Of a stretch of 64,000 nt of DNA, positions 1 to 7,526 are shown piece after piece. The DNA lies in contig OZ241738.1 in the NCBI GenBank assembly GCA_965200925.1, positions 868,001-932,000 of the forward strand. Direction: 5' to 3'. How positions within the stretch are numbered: position 1 is the stretch's first letter; every line of letters starts with the position of its first letter. The notes beneath the pieces are model-generated. The model was not told the origin of the DNA, ran no database searches, and saw only the letters and a program-made list of their open reading frames with translations. Source of the DNA: WTGU01 sp965200925 (GTDB lineage: Bacteria; Pseudomonadota; Alphaproteobacteria; UBA828). Both the position numbers and the translations under genes were made by a program.

Positions 1-36
1 GGTTCCCGCGAGAAGGCGCGCCCCTCTCACGATCGA

Positions 37-58
37 GCAGGCGCGGATTGGCGCCTGC
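37..58. terminator. GC-rich hairpin upstream of the deacetylase gene
   Basis: An 8-bp perfect inverted repeat (37-44 and 51-58, arms GCAGGCGC/GCGCCTGC) encloses a 6-nt loop. No T-run follows, so it may end transcription of a gene upstream of the window only weakly, or it may simply be a structured leader. Confidence 0.3.
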
Positions 59-111
59 CCCGGCCCTCTGTAGAGTCGCTCCGCGCTTCCGTCGCGCCGA
101 AGGAGGAAAGG

Positions 112-1035
112 ATGACGCTCGCGCTGATCGACAACCCGGTGCCCTGGCCGGGCGGCGCTCGCTGCGCCGTGGCCATCACCTTCGACATCGATACCGACAG
201 TATCCTTCATCTGGAATTCCCCGACAAGGCCGAGAACATGCTGGCGACCCTGTCGTTCCTCAAATACGACGAGGTGGCGATCCCGCGGATTCTCAAGGTC
301 TACGCGCATTTCGGCATCAAGCAGACGTTCTTCTATCCGGCCTGGTGCATGGAGCGCTATCCGCATCTGGTCGATGCGATTCTCGAGGGCGGGCACGAGA
401 TCGCGGCGCACGGCTATCTGCACGAGAACCCGAACGACGAGTCGCGCGAGCGTCAGGAATACTGGCTGGACAGGCAGATCGAGGTGATCAGGCGCATGAC
501 GGGAAAGCCGCCCAGGGGCTGGCGGGCGCCGCTCTACAACGCCTCCCGGTATTCGCCCGAGCTCCTCGCCGAGCGCGGCTTCGCCTACGACGCGAGCCTG
601 ATGGGCGACGACGTGCCCTATATGCTGGATACCGCCAAGGGCGCGGTCGTCTGCCTGCCGTCCCACTGGGGCATGGACGACTGGCCGCACTACATGCACA
701 ACCTGGATTTCCGCTACACCATGACCATCAAGGCGCCGGACGAGGCCATGAGGGTGTTCGATTCGGAAGTCGAGGCGGCATACGCGCATGGCGGCATGGC
801 GATCACCGTCTGGCATCCCTTCGTCTCCGGCCGGCTCGCCCGCATGAGCCGCGTGGCGGCGTGGATCGAATCCCTGCTGGAGAGGGGTGGCGTCTGGTTC
901 GCCACCATGGAAGAGATCGCGGCGCATGTGCGGGCCTGCATCGACGACGGCTCCTGGCGACCCCGCGTCGAGAAGATGCCCTATTACGAAGGCCGCATTC
1001 CGGAGTGGGAGCCGCATCGGGCAGCGGCCGAGTAG
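112..1035 (+). CDS. Polysaccharide deacetylase (NodB-type) family protein
   Basis: A 307-aa carbohydrate-esterase-4-like hydrolase. Seen: the first metal-site motif TFDIDTD at about residue 23, the His pair in AHGYLHEN at about residue 100, and the RAPLYN motif at about residue 140, in the order expected for NodB homology domains. There is no signal peptide, so it is probably cytosolic. That fits the PuuE/allantoinase-like branch, which acts on small amides, at least as well as a cell-wall deacetylase. An AAGGAGG-type ribosome site lies just before the ATG. The following flavin oxidoreductase starts 13 nt after the stop, so the two are probably co-transcribed. The substrate is unknown. Confidence 0.85.
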   Translation: MTLALIDNPVPWPGGARCAVAITFDIDTDSILHLEFPDKAENMLATLSFLKYDEVAIPRILKVYAHFGIKQTFFYPAWCMERYPHLVDAILEGGHEIAAHGYLHENPNDESRERQEYWLDRQIEVIRRMTGKPPRGWRAPLYNASRYSPELLAERGFAYDASLMGDDVPYMLDTAKGAVVCLPSHWGMDDWPHYMHNLDFRYTMTIKAPDEAMRVFDSEVEAAYAHGGMAITVWHPFVSGRLARMSRVAAWIESLLERGGVWFATMEEIAAHVRACIDDGSWRPRVEKMPYYEGRIPEWEPHRAAAE

Positions 1036-1048
1036 GCGGAGAGGCGGC

Positions 1049-2044
1049 ATGGGAGGACTCGGCGTCGCCTTCTCCGGCGGCCTCGATGCATGCGAGATCG
1101 TCGAGTGCGCGGTTCTGGCCGAGTCGCTCGGCTACGATTCGGTCTGGATGGCGGAAGGGCATGGCGGCGACCAGTTCGCCGTTCTGGCGGCGGTCGCGAC
1201 GCGGACGCGCAGAGTCACCCTCGGCACCTGCATCTCGAGCGTGTTCGTCCGTTCGGCGCCGACCATCGCGATGGCGGCGGCCACGGTCGACCGGCTTTCG
1301 GGCGGGCGTTTCGTCCTCGGCCTCGGTTCGAGCCACCGGGTGCAGGTCGGCCCCGAACACGGCCTGCCCTACGGCAAGCCGGTGACGCGGGTGCGCGAGA
1401 CCGTCGAGATCGTCCGGCGCCTGCTGCGCGACGGCCACGTGTCCTACCGGGGCGAGACCGTCGCCATCGAGCGCTACGATCTCTGGTTCGAGCCGCTCCG
1501 CCCCTGCCTGCCCGTCTATCTCGCGGCCGTCTTTCCCAGGATGATCGGGGTCTGCGGCGAGATCGCGGATGGCGTGATCCTGACCAGGACGACGCTCGCG
1601 AGCGGGGCGGACGCGAAGCGACACCTTGCCGAGGGCGCGGCGGCGGCCGGGCGCGACCCGGACGCGGTCGAGGTGGCGTCGCTGCTTCCCGCCGCGACGG
1701 CGGACGATCCGGGCGCCGCGTTCGACGCCCTGCGGCCCGGCGTTGCGATGTATACGGGCTTCTTCCCGCGCTACAACCGGACGGCGGTGGAGCAGGGGTT
1801 CGGCGAAGAGGCGGCCGTCATCGCCGAGGCCTGGGCGCGGGGCGACCGCGCCGCGGCGACCGCGGCCGTCAGCGACGCGCTCGTCGATTCGGTCTGCGTG
1901 GCCGGCACGCCCCGGCAGTGTCGCGACAGGATCGACGCCTATCGGAAATCCGGGATCGCCCTGCCGATCATCGCGCCCGTGGCGGAGGGCTCGGACGCGA
2001 AGGCCCAGGCCGAAGCCACCATCAGGGCCTGCGCATCCGGTTGA
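1049..2044 (+). CDS. Luciferase-like (LLM class) flavin-dependent oxidoreductase
   Basis: A 331-aa TIM-barrel flavin or F420 oxidoreductase of the bacterial-luciferase superfamily. Visible features are the N-terminal ECAVLAESLGYDSVWMAEG strand-helix unit, the LSGGRFVLGLG motif at about residue 90 and the C-terminal AGTPRQCRDRI segment. The reading frame is open upstream, but the ATG at 1049 has a GAGG site before it and begins with the typical short N-terminus. It lies 13 nt after the deacetylase gene, suggesting a two-gene operon. Members oxidise diverse small molecules; the substrate here cannot be inferred. Confidence 0.85.
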   Translation: MGGLGVAFSGGLDACEIVECAVLAESLGYDSVWMAEGHGGDQFAVLAAVATRTRRVTLGTCISSVFVRSAPTIAMAAATVDRLSGGRFVLGLGSSHRVQVGPEHGLPYGKPVTRVRETVEIVRRLLRDGHVSYRGETVAIERYDLWFEPLRPCLPVYLAAVFPRMIGVCGEIADGVILTRTTLASGADAKRHLAEGAAAAGRDPDAVEVASLLPAATADDPGAAFDALRPGVAMYTGFFPRYNRTAVEQGFGEEAAVIAEAWARGDRAAATAAVSDALVDSVCVAGTPRQCRDRIDAYRKSGIALPIIAPVAEGSDAKAQAEATIRACASG

Positions 2045-2663
2045 GCCGCCGCGCCCGCCGGCGCATCGGCGGAAGCACGGCCCGTAGATGAAGCCGACCA
2101 CGGCGCGGCGCGTTCCCCGCGTCACCGGAGGGACCTTGTGCGGCCAGCAGGGCGGGAAGATCACCGGCGTGCTCTTCCGCCGCACGGCGTCGCGGTCGAG
2201 CGACATGTTCAGAATTCGAGGCCGCCGCCTTCGTAGGCGTCCGGCGCCGAAAGCTGTGGCGAGAAGCTCAGCTTGCGCGAGGCGGTGTGGCTTCCCCCAC
2301 GTCGACGTGCCGGTCGTTATGGTCCTTGTTCGTTCCCGAATACCGCATAGAGGTCCGGCGTTCCTGGGCGGGCTGTGGGCCGCTGCGGGCGCTTCGAGGG
2401 GCGGGCCGGAAGCGCGGCGTCTGCCGTGGTATGATGGCGGCGGCGCAGGCCGGAAGGGGGCGGGCGATGATGGCGATTGGACGCGACGGCTTGGGCCGGG
2501 AAATGCCTACGAACGAAGCGCCCGTGCCGGTGCGCTTGCGGAACGGGTTCGCCATCTTGAGCAAGCCGCTTCGGGCGTGGCCGTGCGCGAATACGATGCC
2601 GAAACCGTGCGGCGCGCACGCGATGTTCGATAGGACCGCCGCTGTGGGCCGTGCGGGGGCCGT
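2045..2663. other. Gene-poor left edge of the ankyrin island
   Basis: About 620 bp without a convincing gene. Several frames are open because of high GC, and none shows a recognisable domain. A stretch near 2480-2633 reads as a helical, charged peptide ending at a TAG at 2631-2633. It lacks a good start and could be the end of a decayed gene. No tRNA, transposase or clear terminator was seen. Confidence 0.4.
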
Positions 2664-3161
2664 GTGTGCGCGTTCGAGGCCGTGCGGGTGCCACAACAAA
2701 CCCCCCGGCGGGCCGGAACGACGCTCACGGGCGCGCTACGGGCGCCGTGGGCGCGCGTGGGCCAATGGACAAGGCGCAACGCCTTGTTCGAGGCGGCGCG
2801 GCGCGGAACCACTTCCGAAGTGAAGGCCGCCCTTTCCGCCGGTGCGGACCCCGGCGCGCGGGCTGGATACGGCGCCACGCCGCTTCATTGGGCGGCGGTG
2901 CGGTGTTCCAACCTTTCCGTGATCAAGGCGTTGATCGAAGCCGGTGCGAACCCCGGCGCGCGCGATGATGACGGCAAGGTTCCGTGCGCGATGCGCGGGA
3001 TGCTGAATGAGGCCGGGAAAATGAGCGAGGACGAACGCAAGAAATTCGGAGGAGAGTATTCCTACTGGCCATTCGGACCTTTGTCCCTTTGGGAAGCGAT
3101 CATCCTCGGTGCGGTAATCCTTGCTTTGGTTGTCGCCTTGGGAATGGCTTACTTCTCCTAG
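2664..3161 (+). CDS. Small ankyrin-repeat protein with C-terminal membrane segment
   Basis: Up to 165 aa. Two ankyrin units are clear (ATPLHWAAV and VIKALIEAGANPGARD-type helices), followed by a charged linker and a hydrophobic C-terminal segment (IILGAVILALVVALGMAYF) that should span the membrane. The ankyrin part would then face the cytosol or periplasm depending on topology. The start is uncertain: GTG at 2664 gives the longest form, but a GTG at 2757 just before the first repeat is more natural. It lies 77 bp upstream of the larger ankyrin gene and shares near-identical repeat codons with it, so the two are paralogous. Partner and role are unknown. Confidence 0.65.
   Translation: MCAFEAVRVPQQTPRRAGTTLTGALRAPWARVGQWTRRNALFEAARRGTTSEVKAALSAGADPGARAGYGATPLHWAAVRCSNLSVIKALIEAGANPGARDDDGKVPCAMRGMLNEAGKMSEDERKKFGGEYSYWPFGPLSLWEAIILGAVILALVVALGMAYFS
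2708..2733. repeat. 26-bp direct repeat, copy 1 (copy 2 at 5916-5941)
   Basis: A 26-bp stretch beginning GCGGGCCGGAACGACG occurs identically here and at 5916-5941. Here it overlaps the 5' part of the small ankyrin ORF. Downstream short matches (3162-3180 with 5978-5996) keep the same order, indicating a duplicated segment rather than chance. Confidence 0.7.
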
Positions 3162-3174
3162 ACGGGCGCGCCTA

Positions 3175-3208
3175 CGACGGCAAGGGCAAGGCCAAGGCCA
3201 AGGCCAAG
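3175..3208. repeat. Hexanucleotide tandem repeat between the ankyrin genes
   Basis: The spacer between the two ankyrin genes contains five to six consecutive copies of a 6-bp unit (GGCAAG changing to GCCAAG). It is purine-biased, non-coding and lies about 30 bp before the start of the larger gene. Unit-number changes by slippage would alter the length of the leader. Confidence 0.6.
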
Positions 3209-3238
3209 TCTTGGTGTTGACCCCGAAAGGAGAATGCG

Positions 3239-4687
3239 ATGTTCGGATGGCTGTTCGGCAAAGCACAACCCCCGGCGCGCCAACCCCGCCGGCGCCGCAA
3301 CGCGGCGGGCCGCGTGGTGCCGGAAAATCTGTTCGAGGCGTTGCGGTTTCGGTCTGTGACGGCTTCGGAGATTACGGCATTGATCGAAGCCGGTGCGGAC
3401 GCTCGCGAGTGTGATGAAAACGGCGTGACGCTGCTGCACGAAGCGGCGAAGCGCGGCGCGGACCCTTCGAAGATTGCCGCGTTGATCAAAGGCGGCGCGA
3501 ACCCCGACGCGCGCGATGGACGCGGCGAAACGCCGCTGCATTGGGCGGGCTGGTTCGACGCCAACCCGGACACGATAGCGGCATTGATCGAAGCCGGTGC
3601 GGACCCCGCCGCCCGTGCCGACGGCGCACGAACCCCGCTGCATAGCGCGTTGTGGCAGAAAGCCAGCGTGGACCCTTCGACGATTACGGCGTTGATCGAA
3701 GGCGGCGCGAACCCCGACGCGCGCGATGAACGCAGCGAAACGCCGCTTCACATGGCGGTAAAAATTGCTGATCCTTCCGTGATCAAGGCGTTGATCGAAG
3801 CCGGTGCGGGCCCCGACGCGCGCACCGAATACGGCGAAACGCCGCTTCACGCGGCGGCGCGGGCTGGCAACCTTGCCGTGATCAAGGCGTTGATCGAAGC
3901 CGGTGCGGGCCCCGACGCGCGCACCGAATACGGCGAAACGCCGCTTCACGCGGCGGCGCGGGCTGGCAACCTTGCCGTGATCAAGGCGTTGATCGAAGCC
4001 GGTGCGGACGCCGCCGCGTGTGATGAAGACGGCGCGGCGCTGCTTCATTCCGTGGTGCGCACCGGCGAACACGCCAACCTTTCCGTGATCAAGGCGTTGC
4101 TCAAGGCGGGCGCGGACCCCCGCGCGGGCGGGAAGCGCGGCGTGACAGCGCTTCACGAAGCGACGCGGAACAACGCCAAGCCTTCCGTGATCGAGGCGTT
4201 GATCGAAGCCGGTGCGGACCCCGACGCGGATGCCGAAAACGGCGGAACGCCGCTCCATTGGGCGGCGCGCTACAACGCCAAGCGTGCCACGATTGCCGCG
4301 TTGATCGAGGGCGGCGCGAACCCCGACGCCGGCGCTGGCGGCGTCGGAACGCCGCTTCACACGGCGGCGCGCGCGAACGCGGACCCTGCCACGATTACGG
4401 CGTTGATCGAAGGCGGCGCGAACCCCGGCGCGCATGACAAGCGGGGCATGACGCCGCTTCACACGGCGGCGAAGGGCAACGCGAAGACGAATTCATTCCG
4501 CAATGCAGAGGGCGGCATTGAAGCCAAGCCCGCTGTGATCAAGGCGTTGATCGAAGGGGGCGCGGACCCCGGCGCGCGCGATAAGCGCGGCAAGGTTCCG
4601 TTCGATCATGCGGAAGGCAACGCCGGCTTCGAGGGCTTGCGCGAAACCGCCGCCTACCGGTTGTTGATCGAAAGCCGGGGCGCATAG
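3239..4687 (+). CDS. Large ankyrin-repeat protein
   Basis: A 482-aa protein made almost entirely of 33-residue ankyrin units, about twelve of them. Each carries a TPLHxAA core and a VIKALIEAGADP-like second helix. A short basic N-terminus (MFGWLFGKAQ, then an Arg-rich stretch) precedes the repeats. There is no signal peptide or transmembrane helix, so it is probably a cytosolic or delivered protein-binding scaffold. An AAAGGAG site sits 7 nt before the ATG at 3239. Two adjacent units, at 3781-3879 and 3880-3978, are identical at nucleotide level, a sign of recent repeat expansion. Ankyrin proteins of this type occur in host-associated bacteria as effectors and in free-living ones as scaffolds. 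Nothing here decides between these. Confidence 0.85.
   Translation: MFGWLFGKAQPPARQPRRRRNAAGRVVPENLFEALRFRSVTASEITALIEAGADARECDENGVTLLHEAAKRGADPSKIAALIKGGANPDARDGRGETPLHWAGWFDANPDTIAALIEAGADPAARADGARTPLHSALWQKASVDPSTITALIEGGANPDARDERSETPLHMAVKIADPSVIKALIEAGAGPDARTEYGETPLHAAARAGNLAVIKALIEAGAGPDARTEYGETPLHAAARAGNLAVIKALIEAGADAAACDEDGAALLHSVVRTGEHANLSVIKALLKAGADPRAGGKRGVTALHEATRNNAKPSVIEALIEAGADPDADAENGGTPLHWAARYNAKRATIAALIEGGANPDAGAGGVGTPLHTAARANADPATITALIEGGANPGAHDKRGMTPLHTAAKGNAKTNSFRNAEGGIEAKPAVIKALIEGGADPGARDKRGKVPFDHAEGNAGFEGLRETAAYRLLIESRGA
3781..3978. repeat. Perfect 99-bp tandem duplication inside the ankyrin gene
   Basis: Two copies of a 99-bp (33-codon) unit lie head to tail with no mismatch. 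A third partial copy continues for about 29 bases from 3979. The period matches one ankyrin repeat exactly, so unit gain or loss keeps the frame. The neighbouring units differ at many positions, so this duplication is young. Confidence 0.9.
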
Positions 4688-4878
4688 GCTGGTTGGACAA
4701 CGGCCGCGTCGCAATGGTAGGCGTGAAGGGCGCGGCATGGCAGGGCCAAGCATGGCTAGGCAAGGCAGGGAACACCGTTACCGCCGGGCGGCGGGGTAGT
4801 TGAACGACGAACCCCGCCGCCCGCGCCGCCGGGGCCAGCTTCGAGGCGGGCGGTGAACCCGCACTCTTCGGATCTACC

Positions 4879-5169
4879 TTGCCGGCGCGGTTGGAACCGT
4901 TGATCGAACCCGCACGCGAGGCGTGGGCGGCGTTCCGGCGGAAGGCCGCCGGCGGCGGCGCGCGGCCGGATTCCGGCGCCGCCTTCCTCGAGGCCGCCAG
5001 CGTGCACGAAAAGACGGCGCGGCGATCGCTGTCACTCGCCAAGAGCGGCATGGATGCCGACGCCGTTGAAGCCGCCGGCGGGCCGACGGCGGCGCTACGG
5101 GCGCTTGCCGCGCACACACGCGGCAAGCGCAATCGGACACCGTGGGCGCTTGCCATTCCGGCAAGGTAG
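4879..5169 (+). CDS. Possible small protein of the ankyrin island, unrecognised
   Basis: An open frame of 96 codons from a TTG. The frame is open back to 4804, but no good start codon is visible. The residues are helical and Ala/Arg-rich (VHEKTARRSLSLAKSGMD in the middle), loosely like helix-turn-helix segments of plasmid partition or replication proteins. That resemblance is weak. It lies between the large ankyrin gene and a winged-helix relic and may itself be a fragment. Confidence 0.3.
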   Translation: MPARLEPLIEPAREAWAAFRRKAAGGGARPDSGAAFLEAASVHEKTARRSLSLAKSGMDADAVEAAGGPTAALRALAAHTRGKRNRTPWALAIPAR

Positions 5170-5353
5170 AGCGGGTTCGGGCCGCGCGGGGTGCGAGGCG
5201 CGCGGAAGGCAAGTGTCTCGATTGCGCACAACCCGCGCCGGCAGGCCGTGCACGGCGCGATGCGCACGCGGCCGCTCACGCCGCACGCCAAAGGCGCCGG
5301 CGTGCACTTGACCGCTTCCGAAGCGGCGGAAGCAGCGAACTTGGTTGGCAGCG

Positions 5354-5680
5354 ATGATGGAAACGCGAACCCCGACGCGGGCTGAAATCCGCCGCTTCCT
5401 GCTTGCGTGCAAAAATTCGAAATTCAATTTCGAGGGCGCTTCGTCTGCTTCGACACGCCGGCGGGCGTTCGTAGCGTGGCTTCACTTCGCGGATGCGGAC
5501 GGACGGGCGCGCGTGACCGCGCCCGAACTGGCAACGGCGGCGGGGGTGTGCATGGACACGGCCGCCACTGCACGGCGTGATCTTCAGGCTTCGGGCTGGC
5601 TTGCGCCCGTGTGTGTAAGGTGTTGGGCGCGGGCGGCGGGGTGTGGATGGTGTCGGGCCGGCATTCTGGCGCGCGCTTGA
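5354..5680 (+). CDS. Winged-helix (HTH) protein, probably frameshifted at its C-terminus
   Basis: A 108-aa frame from the ATG at 5354. Residues 40-85 (RRAFVAWLHFADADGRAR, then ELATAAGVCMDTAATARRDL and QASGWL) form a clear winged helix-turn-helix, as in plasmid or phage replication and regulatory proteins. After the recognition helix the frame turns Cys/Trp-rich and implausible. The +1 frame from about 5600 continues as a glycine-rich wing (KVLGAGGGVWMVSG), so a one-base indel is likely. A second, more decayed copy follows at 5772. Function would be DNA binding. Target unknown. Confidence 0.5.
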   Translation: MMETRTPTRAEIRRFLLACKNSKFNFEGASSASTRRRAFVAWLHFADADGRARVTAPELATAAGVCMDTAATARRDLQASGWLAPVCVRCWARAAGCGWCRAGILARA

Positions 5681-5771
5681 CGCGGCGCCGGCGATGCGCG
5701 GCCGGGCTGTCGGGCCGGCGCCGTGGCTCGCGAGGCGCTTGAGGCGGCTTCGGGCGCCGGGGCCGTACACG

Positions 5772-5911
5772 CGCGAATTCCTGCTTCACTCGGGCGCGGA
5801 TGTATTCGACTTCGAGGGCGCGTCGGATGGCGAACCCGGCGGGCGGTGATGCTCGCATGGATGCACTTCGTCGGTGCGGACGGCCGCGCGCGATTGGGCG
5901 CGTATGCCTTG
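5772..5911 (+). pseudogene. Decayed second copy of the winged-helix gene
   Basis: The peptide EFLLHSGADVFDFEGAS (one frame) followed by AVMLAWMHFVGADGRARLGAY (another frame) matches FLLACKNSKFNFEGASS and AFVAWLHFADADGRARVTA of the gene at 5354. The DNA agrees over about 130 bp. The frame changes near 5835 and no HTH recognition helix remains, so this is a frameshifted, truncated paralogue. Confidence 0.6.
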
Positions 5912-5915
5912 GCGC

Positions 5916-5941
5916 GCGGGCCGGAACGACGCTCACGGGCG
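5916..5941. repeat. 26-bp direct repeat, copy 2
   Basis: Identical to 2708-2733. It is followed by a 19-bp near-identical match (5978-5996 versus 3162-3180, one mismatch) and by TGGTGTTGAC at 6013 versus 3212. The ankyrin ORF between the outer matches is missing here, as if this were a deletion remnant of a duplicated ankyrin locus. Confidence 0.7.
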
Positions 5942-5965
5942 GGCGCTCGCTTGCAGACTGGTTGA

Positions 5966-6145
5966 TTATTGAGGGCCACGGGCGCGCCTACGATGGCGGG
6001 CGGCGCGCGGGCTGGTGTTGACGGCGGCGACAAAGGCTTCGGCAATTGCTTCGGCTTGTTCGGCAATCGCTTCGGCTTGCGCATCGTTGAACCCGGCCGC
6101 TTTGAGCCTGTGCGCCGTCGTATCGAACGCGGTTGTGTCTGCCAT
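5966..6145 (-). CDS. Small coiled-coil protein, truncated paralogue of the 6478-6702 product
   Basis: A 59-aa frame starting at an ATG (6145-6143) with a strong GGGGAGGA site. Its first 43 residues (AHRLKAAGFNDAQAEAIAEQ and onward) are a regular amphipathic helix of the kind seen in DUF1640/coiled-coil domain proteins. The same AAGF..xQAEA pattern occurs in the 74-aa protein at 6478-6702. That protein ends in a membrane helix. Here the tail is instead an Arg-rich run read from repeat-derived DNA (5966-6010), so the gene has lost its 3' end. Probably non-functional or altered. Confidence 0.55.
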   Translation of the reverse strand: MADTTAFDTTAHRLKAAGFNDAQAEAIAEQAEAIAEAFVAAVNTSPRAARHRRRARGPQ

Positions 6146-6315
6146 CCCAAGCGTCCTCCCCGGCCGAAGCGGTGATCTTGTCGCACCCCCCGTCGCGGAA
6201 GTGCACGTGTTGATACACCATGCCGGCGTTCTTGTTCCGAAGCGGTATCGTCGGCATGACGATCATGGCCGGCCTCCCGGAGGGGCGCGTCCGCCCGGAG
6301 GGGCGCGGCCGGCGG

Positions 6316-6388
6316 TGCCGCAGGAGAGACTCGAACTCCCGACCCATGCATTACGAATGCATTGCTCTACCGACTGAGCTACTGCGGC
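6316..6388 (-). tRNA. tRNA-Thr (anticodon CGT)
   Basis: The minus strand folds into a full cloverleaf: acceptor stem GCCGCAG/CTGCGGC, D-arm with GCTC..GAGC, anticodon stem ATGCA/TGCAT around the loop TTCGTAA (anticodon CGT), and T-arm with GTTCGAGTC. It is 73 nt long with the discriminator base A. CCA is not encoded, as is usual in many proteobacteria. It lies at the right edge of the ankyrin island, a common integration site type. I did not find a duplicated 3' end. Confidence 0.93.
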
Positions 6389-6477
6389 CCACCGCGCCGA
6401 CCGGCAATGCCAACGTGGCCGCGGGACTATCGTCGAGCCGCGGCGGGTTGTAAAGACGGCGGTCGCGGCAAGCGCGG

Positions 6478-6702
6478 CTACGGGAGCAGCTTGAGCAAGG
6501 CGACGATCAAGGCGGCGTTCGCTAGCGCGGCCGCCATGAAGACAGGCAGCACATGGGCTTTGGTCGCCAAGTGCTCGCACCGCGACTCGTCGTCGGCGAC
6601 GTTCCGCATGGCGCGAGCCCATGCTTCGGCTTGGCGTTTACAGAACCCGGCGGCTTCGAGATCGCGCGCCGTGTCGGGCGTGTCGGAGGCGGCGGTTGCC
6701 AT
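6478..6702 (-). CDS. Small coiled-coil membrane-anchored protein (DUF1640-like)
   Basis: A 74-aa protein from the ATG at 6702-6700. It has an N-terminal helix with the motif DLEAAGFCKRQAEAWARAM, a short middle segment and a C-terminal hydrophobic helix (PVFMAAALANAALIVALL). This architecture resembles small bacterial DUF1640/coiled-coil proteins, which carry a helix and a C-terminal anchor. A truncated paralogue lies on the other side of the tRNA at 5966-6145. No function is known. The longer frame starting at 6810 has no supporting ribosome site. Confidence 0.55.
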   Translation of the reverse strand: MATAASDTPDTARDLEAAGFCKRQAEAWARAMRNVADDESRCEHLATKAHVLPVFMAAALANAALIVALLKLLP

Positions 6703-6790
6703 GTTGCGAAACCAAGCCGTTGCCGGGGCGGGCGCAAATGCGTAAAGCCTGCCGGATGCTCCTGGACGCCGCCGATGGGCGAGCGGAGCG

Positions 6791-7276
6791 GTGAGGATGC
6801 CCTCGCGCAAGACCCTGTATCTGGCGAATCCCTACGGTTTCTCCGCGCAGCAGCGCGCGGGGCCGCTGGCGGCGCTCGTGACGGCCCTGGAAGGGCTGGG
6901 GGCCGAGGTGTGGGAGCCCTTCGCCCGCAACAACCAGATCGACCGGGCAGCGCCGGGCTGGGCGTACCGGGTCGGCCAGGCCGACCTGCGCGACGTGCGC
7001 GACGCCGACGGGGTGTTCGCGGTGGTCAACGGTTGTCCGCCGGACGAGGGGGTGATGGTGGAGCTGGGCATGGCGATCGCCTGGAAGAAGCCGGTCTTCC
7101 TGTTCCGCGACGACTTCCGCCGCTGCACGGACAGCGAGAGCTATCCGCTGAACCTGATGCTGTTCACCGGCCTGCCGGAGTCCGGCTGGGAAGCATGGTG
7201 GTACCGTTCACTGGCTGAGCTCGCCGACCCGGGCAAGGCGCTCGCACCCTGGCTGAGCGGCACTGCTCCACCCTGA
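6791..7276 (+). CDS. Nucleoside 2-deoxyribosyltransferase-like protein
   Basis: 161 aa. The N-terminus (LYLANPYGFS), the central NGCPPDEGVMVELGMAIAWKKPVFLF block with the conserved acidic residue pair, and the SYPLNLMLF motif near the C-terminus match the nucleoside 2-deoxyribosyltransferase family. That family exchanges bases between deoxynucleosides or cleaves nucleoside-like substrates. GTG at 6791 is preferred because GGAG lies about 5 nt upstream. An ATG two codons later is also possible. It stands alone on the plus strand at the island edge. Confidence 0.75.
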   Translation: MRMPSRKTLYLANPYGFSAQQRAGPLAALVTALEGLGAEVWEPFARNNQIDRAAPGWAYRVGQADLRDVRDADGVFAVVNGCPPDEGVMVELGMAIAWKKPVFLFRDDFRRCTDSESYPLNLMLFTGLPESGWEAWWYRSLAELADPGKALAPWLSGTAPP

Positions 7277-7526
7277 AGGCCCGCGCGTCATGGCACCGGG
7301 CGCGGGGAGAGGCGCGATGGTCAGAATCGCGCTCACGAACGGGACGATGCCGAGCGCGCCGGCGGCCGCATGCGTCGCGCCTTCTCGGGCCTCGGCGGGG
7401 TGATCGGCAGGCTGCGGGCTCGGTGCCAACGACAACCGCCTCACCTTCGCGCCTCCGCACAAGCCAAGCGGTCCGCGCGTTCAGGCGGTTCGCGCTTTTC
7501 TTCCCTCTGTTTTCTTCCGCCGCCGC

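Noticed and set aside
3158..4462. A repetitive 434-codon antisense frame over the ankyrin gene
   Set aside because: Its periodicity is the reverse image of the ankyrin codons, and the ribosome site and domain are on the plus strand only.
3450..4600. Regular repeats that might be a CRISPR array
   Set aside because: Units are about 99 bp, diverged and in frame, with ankyrin residues; there are no constant repeats with unique spacers.
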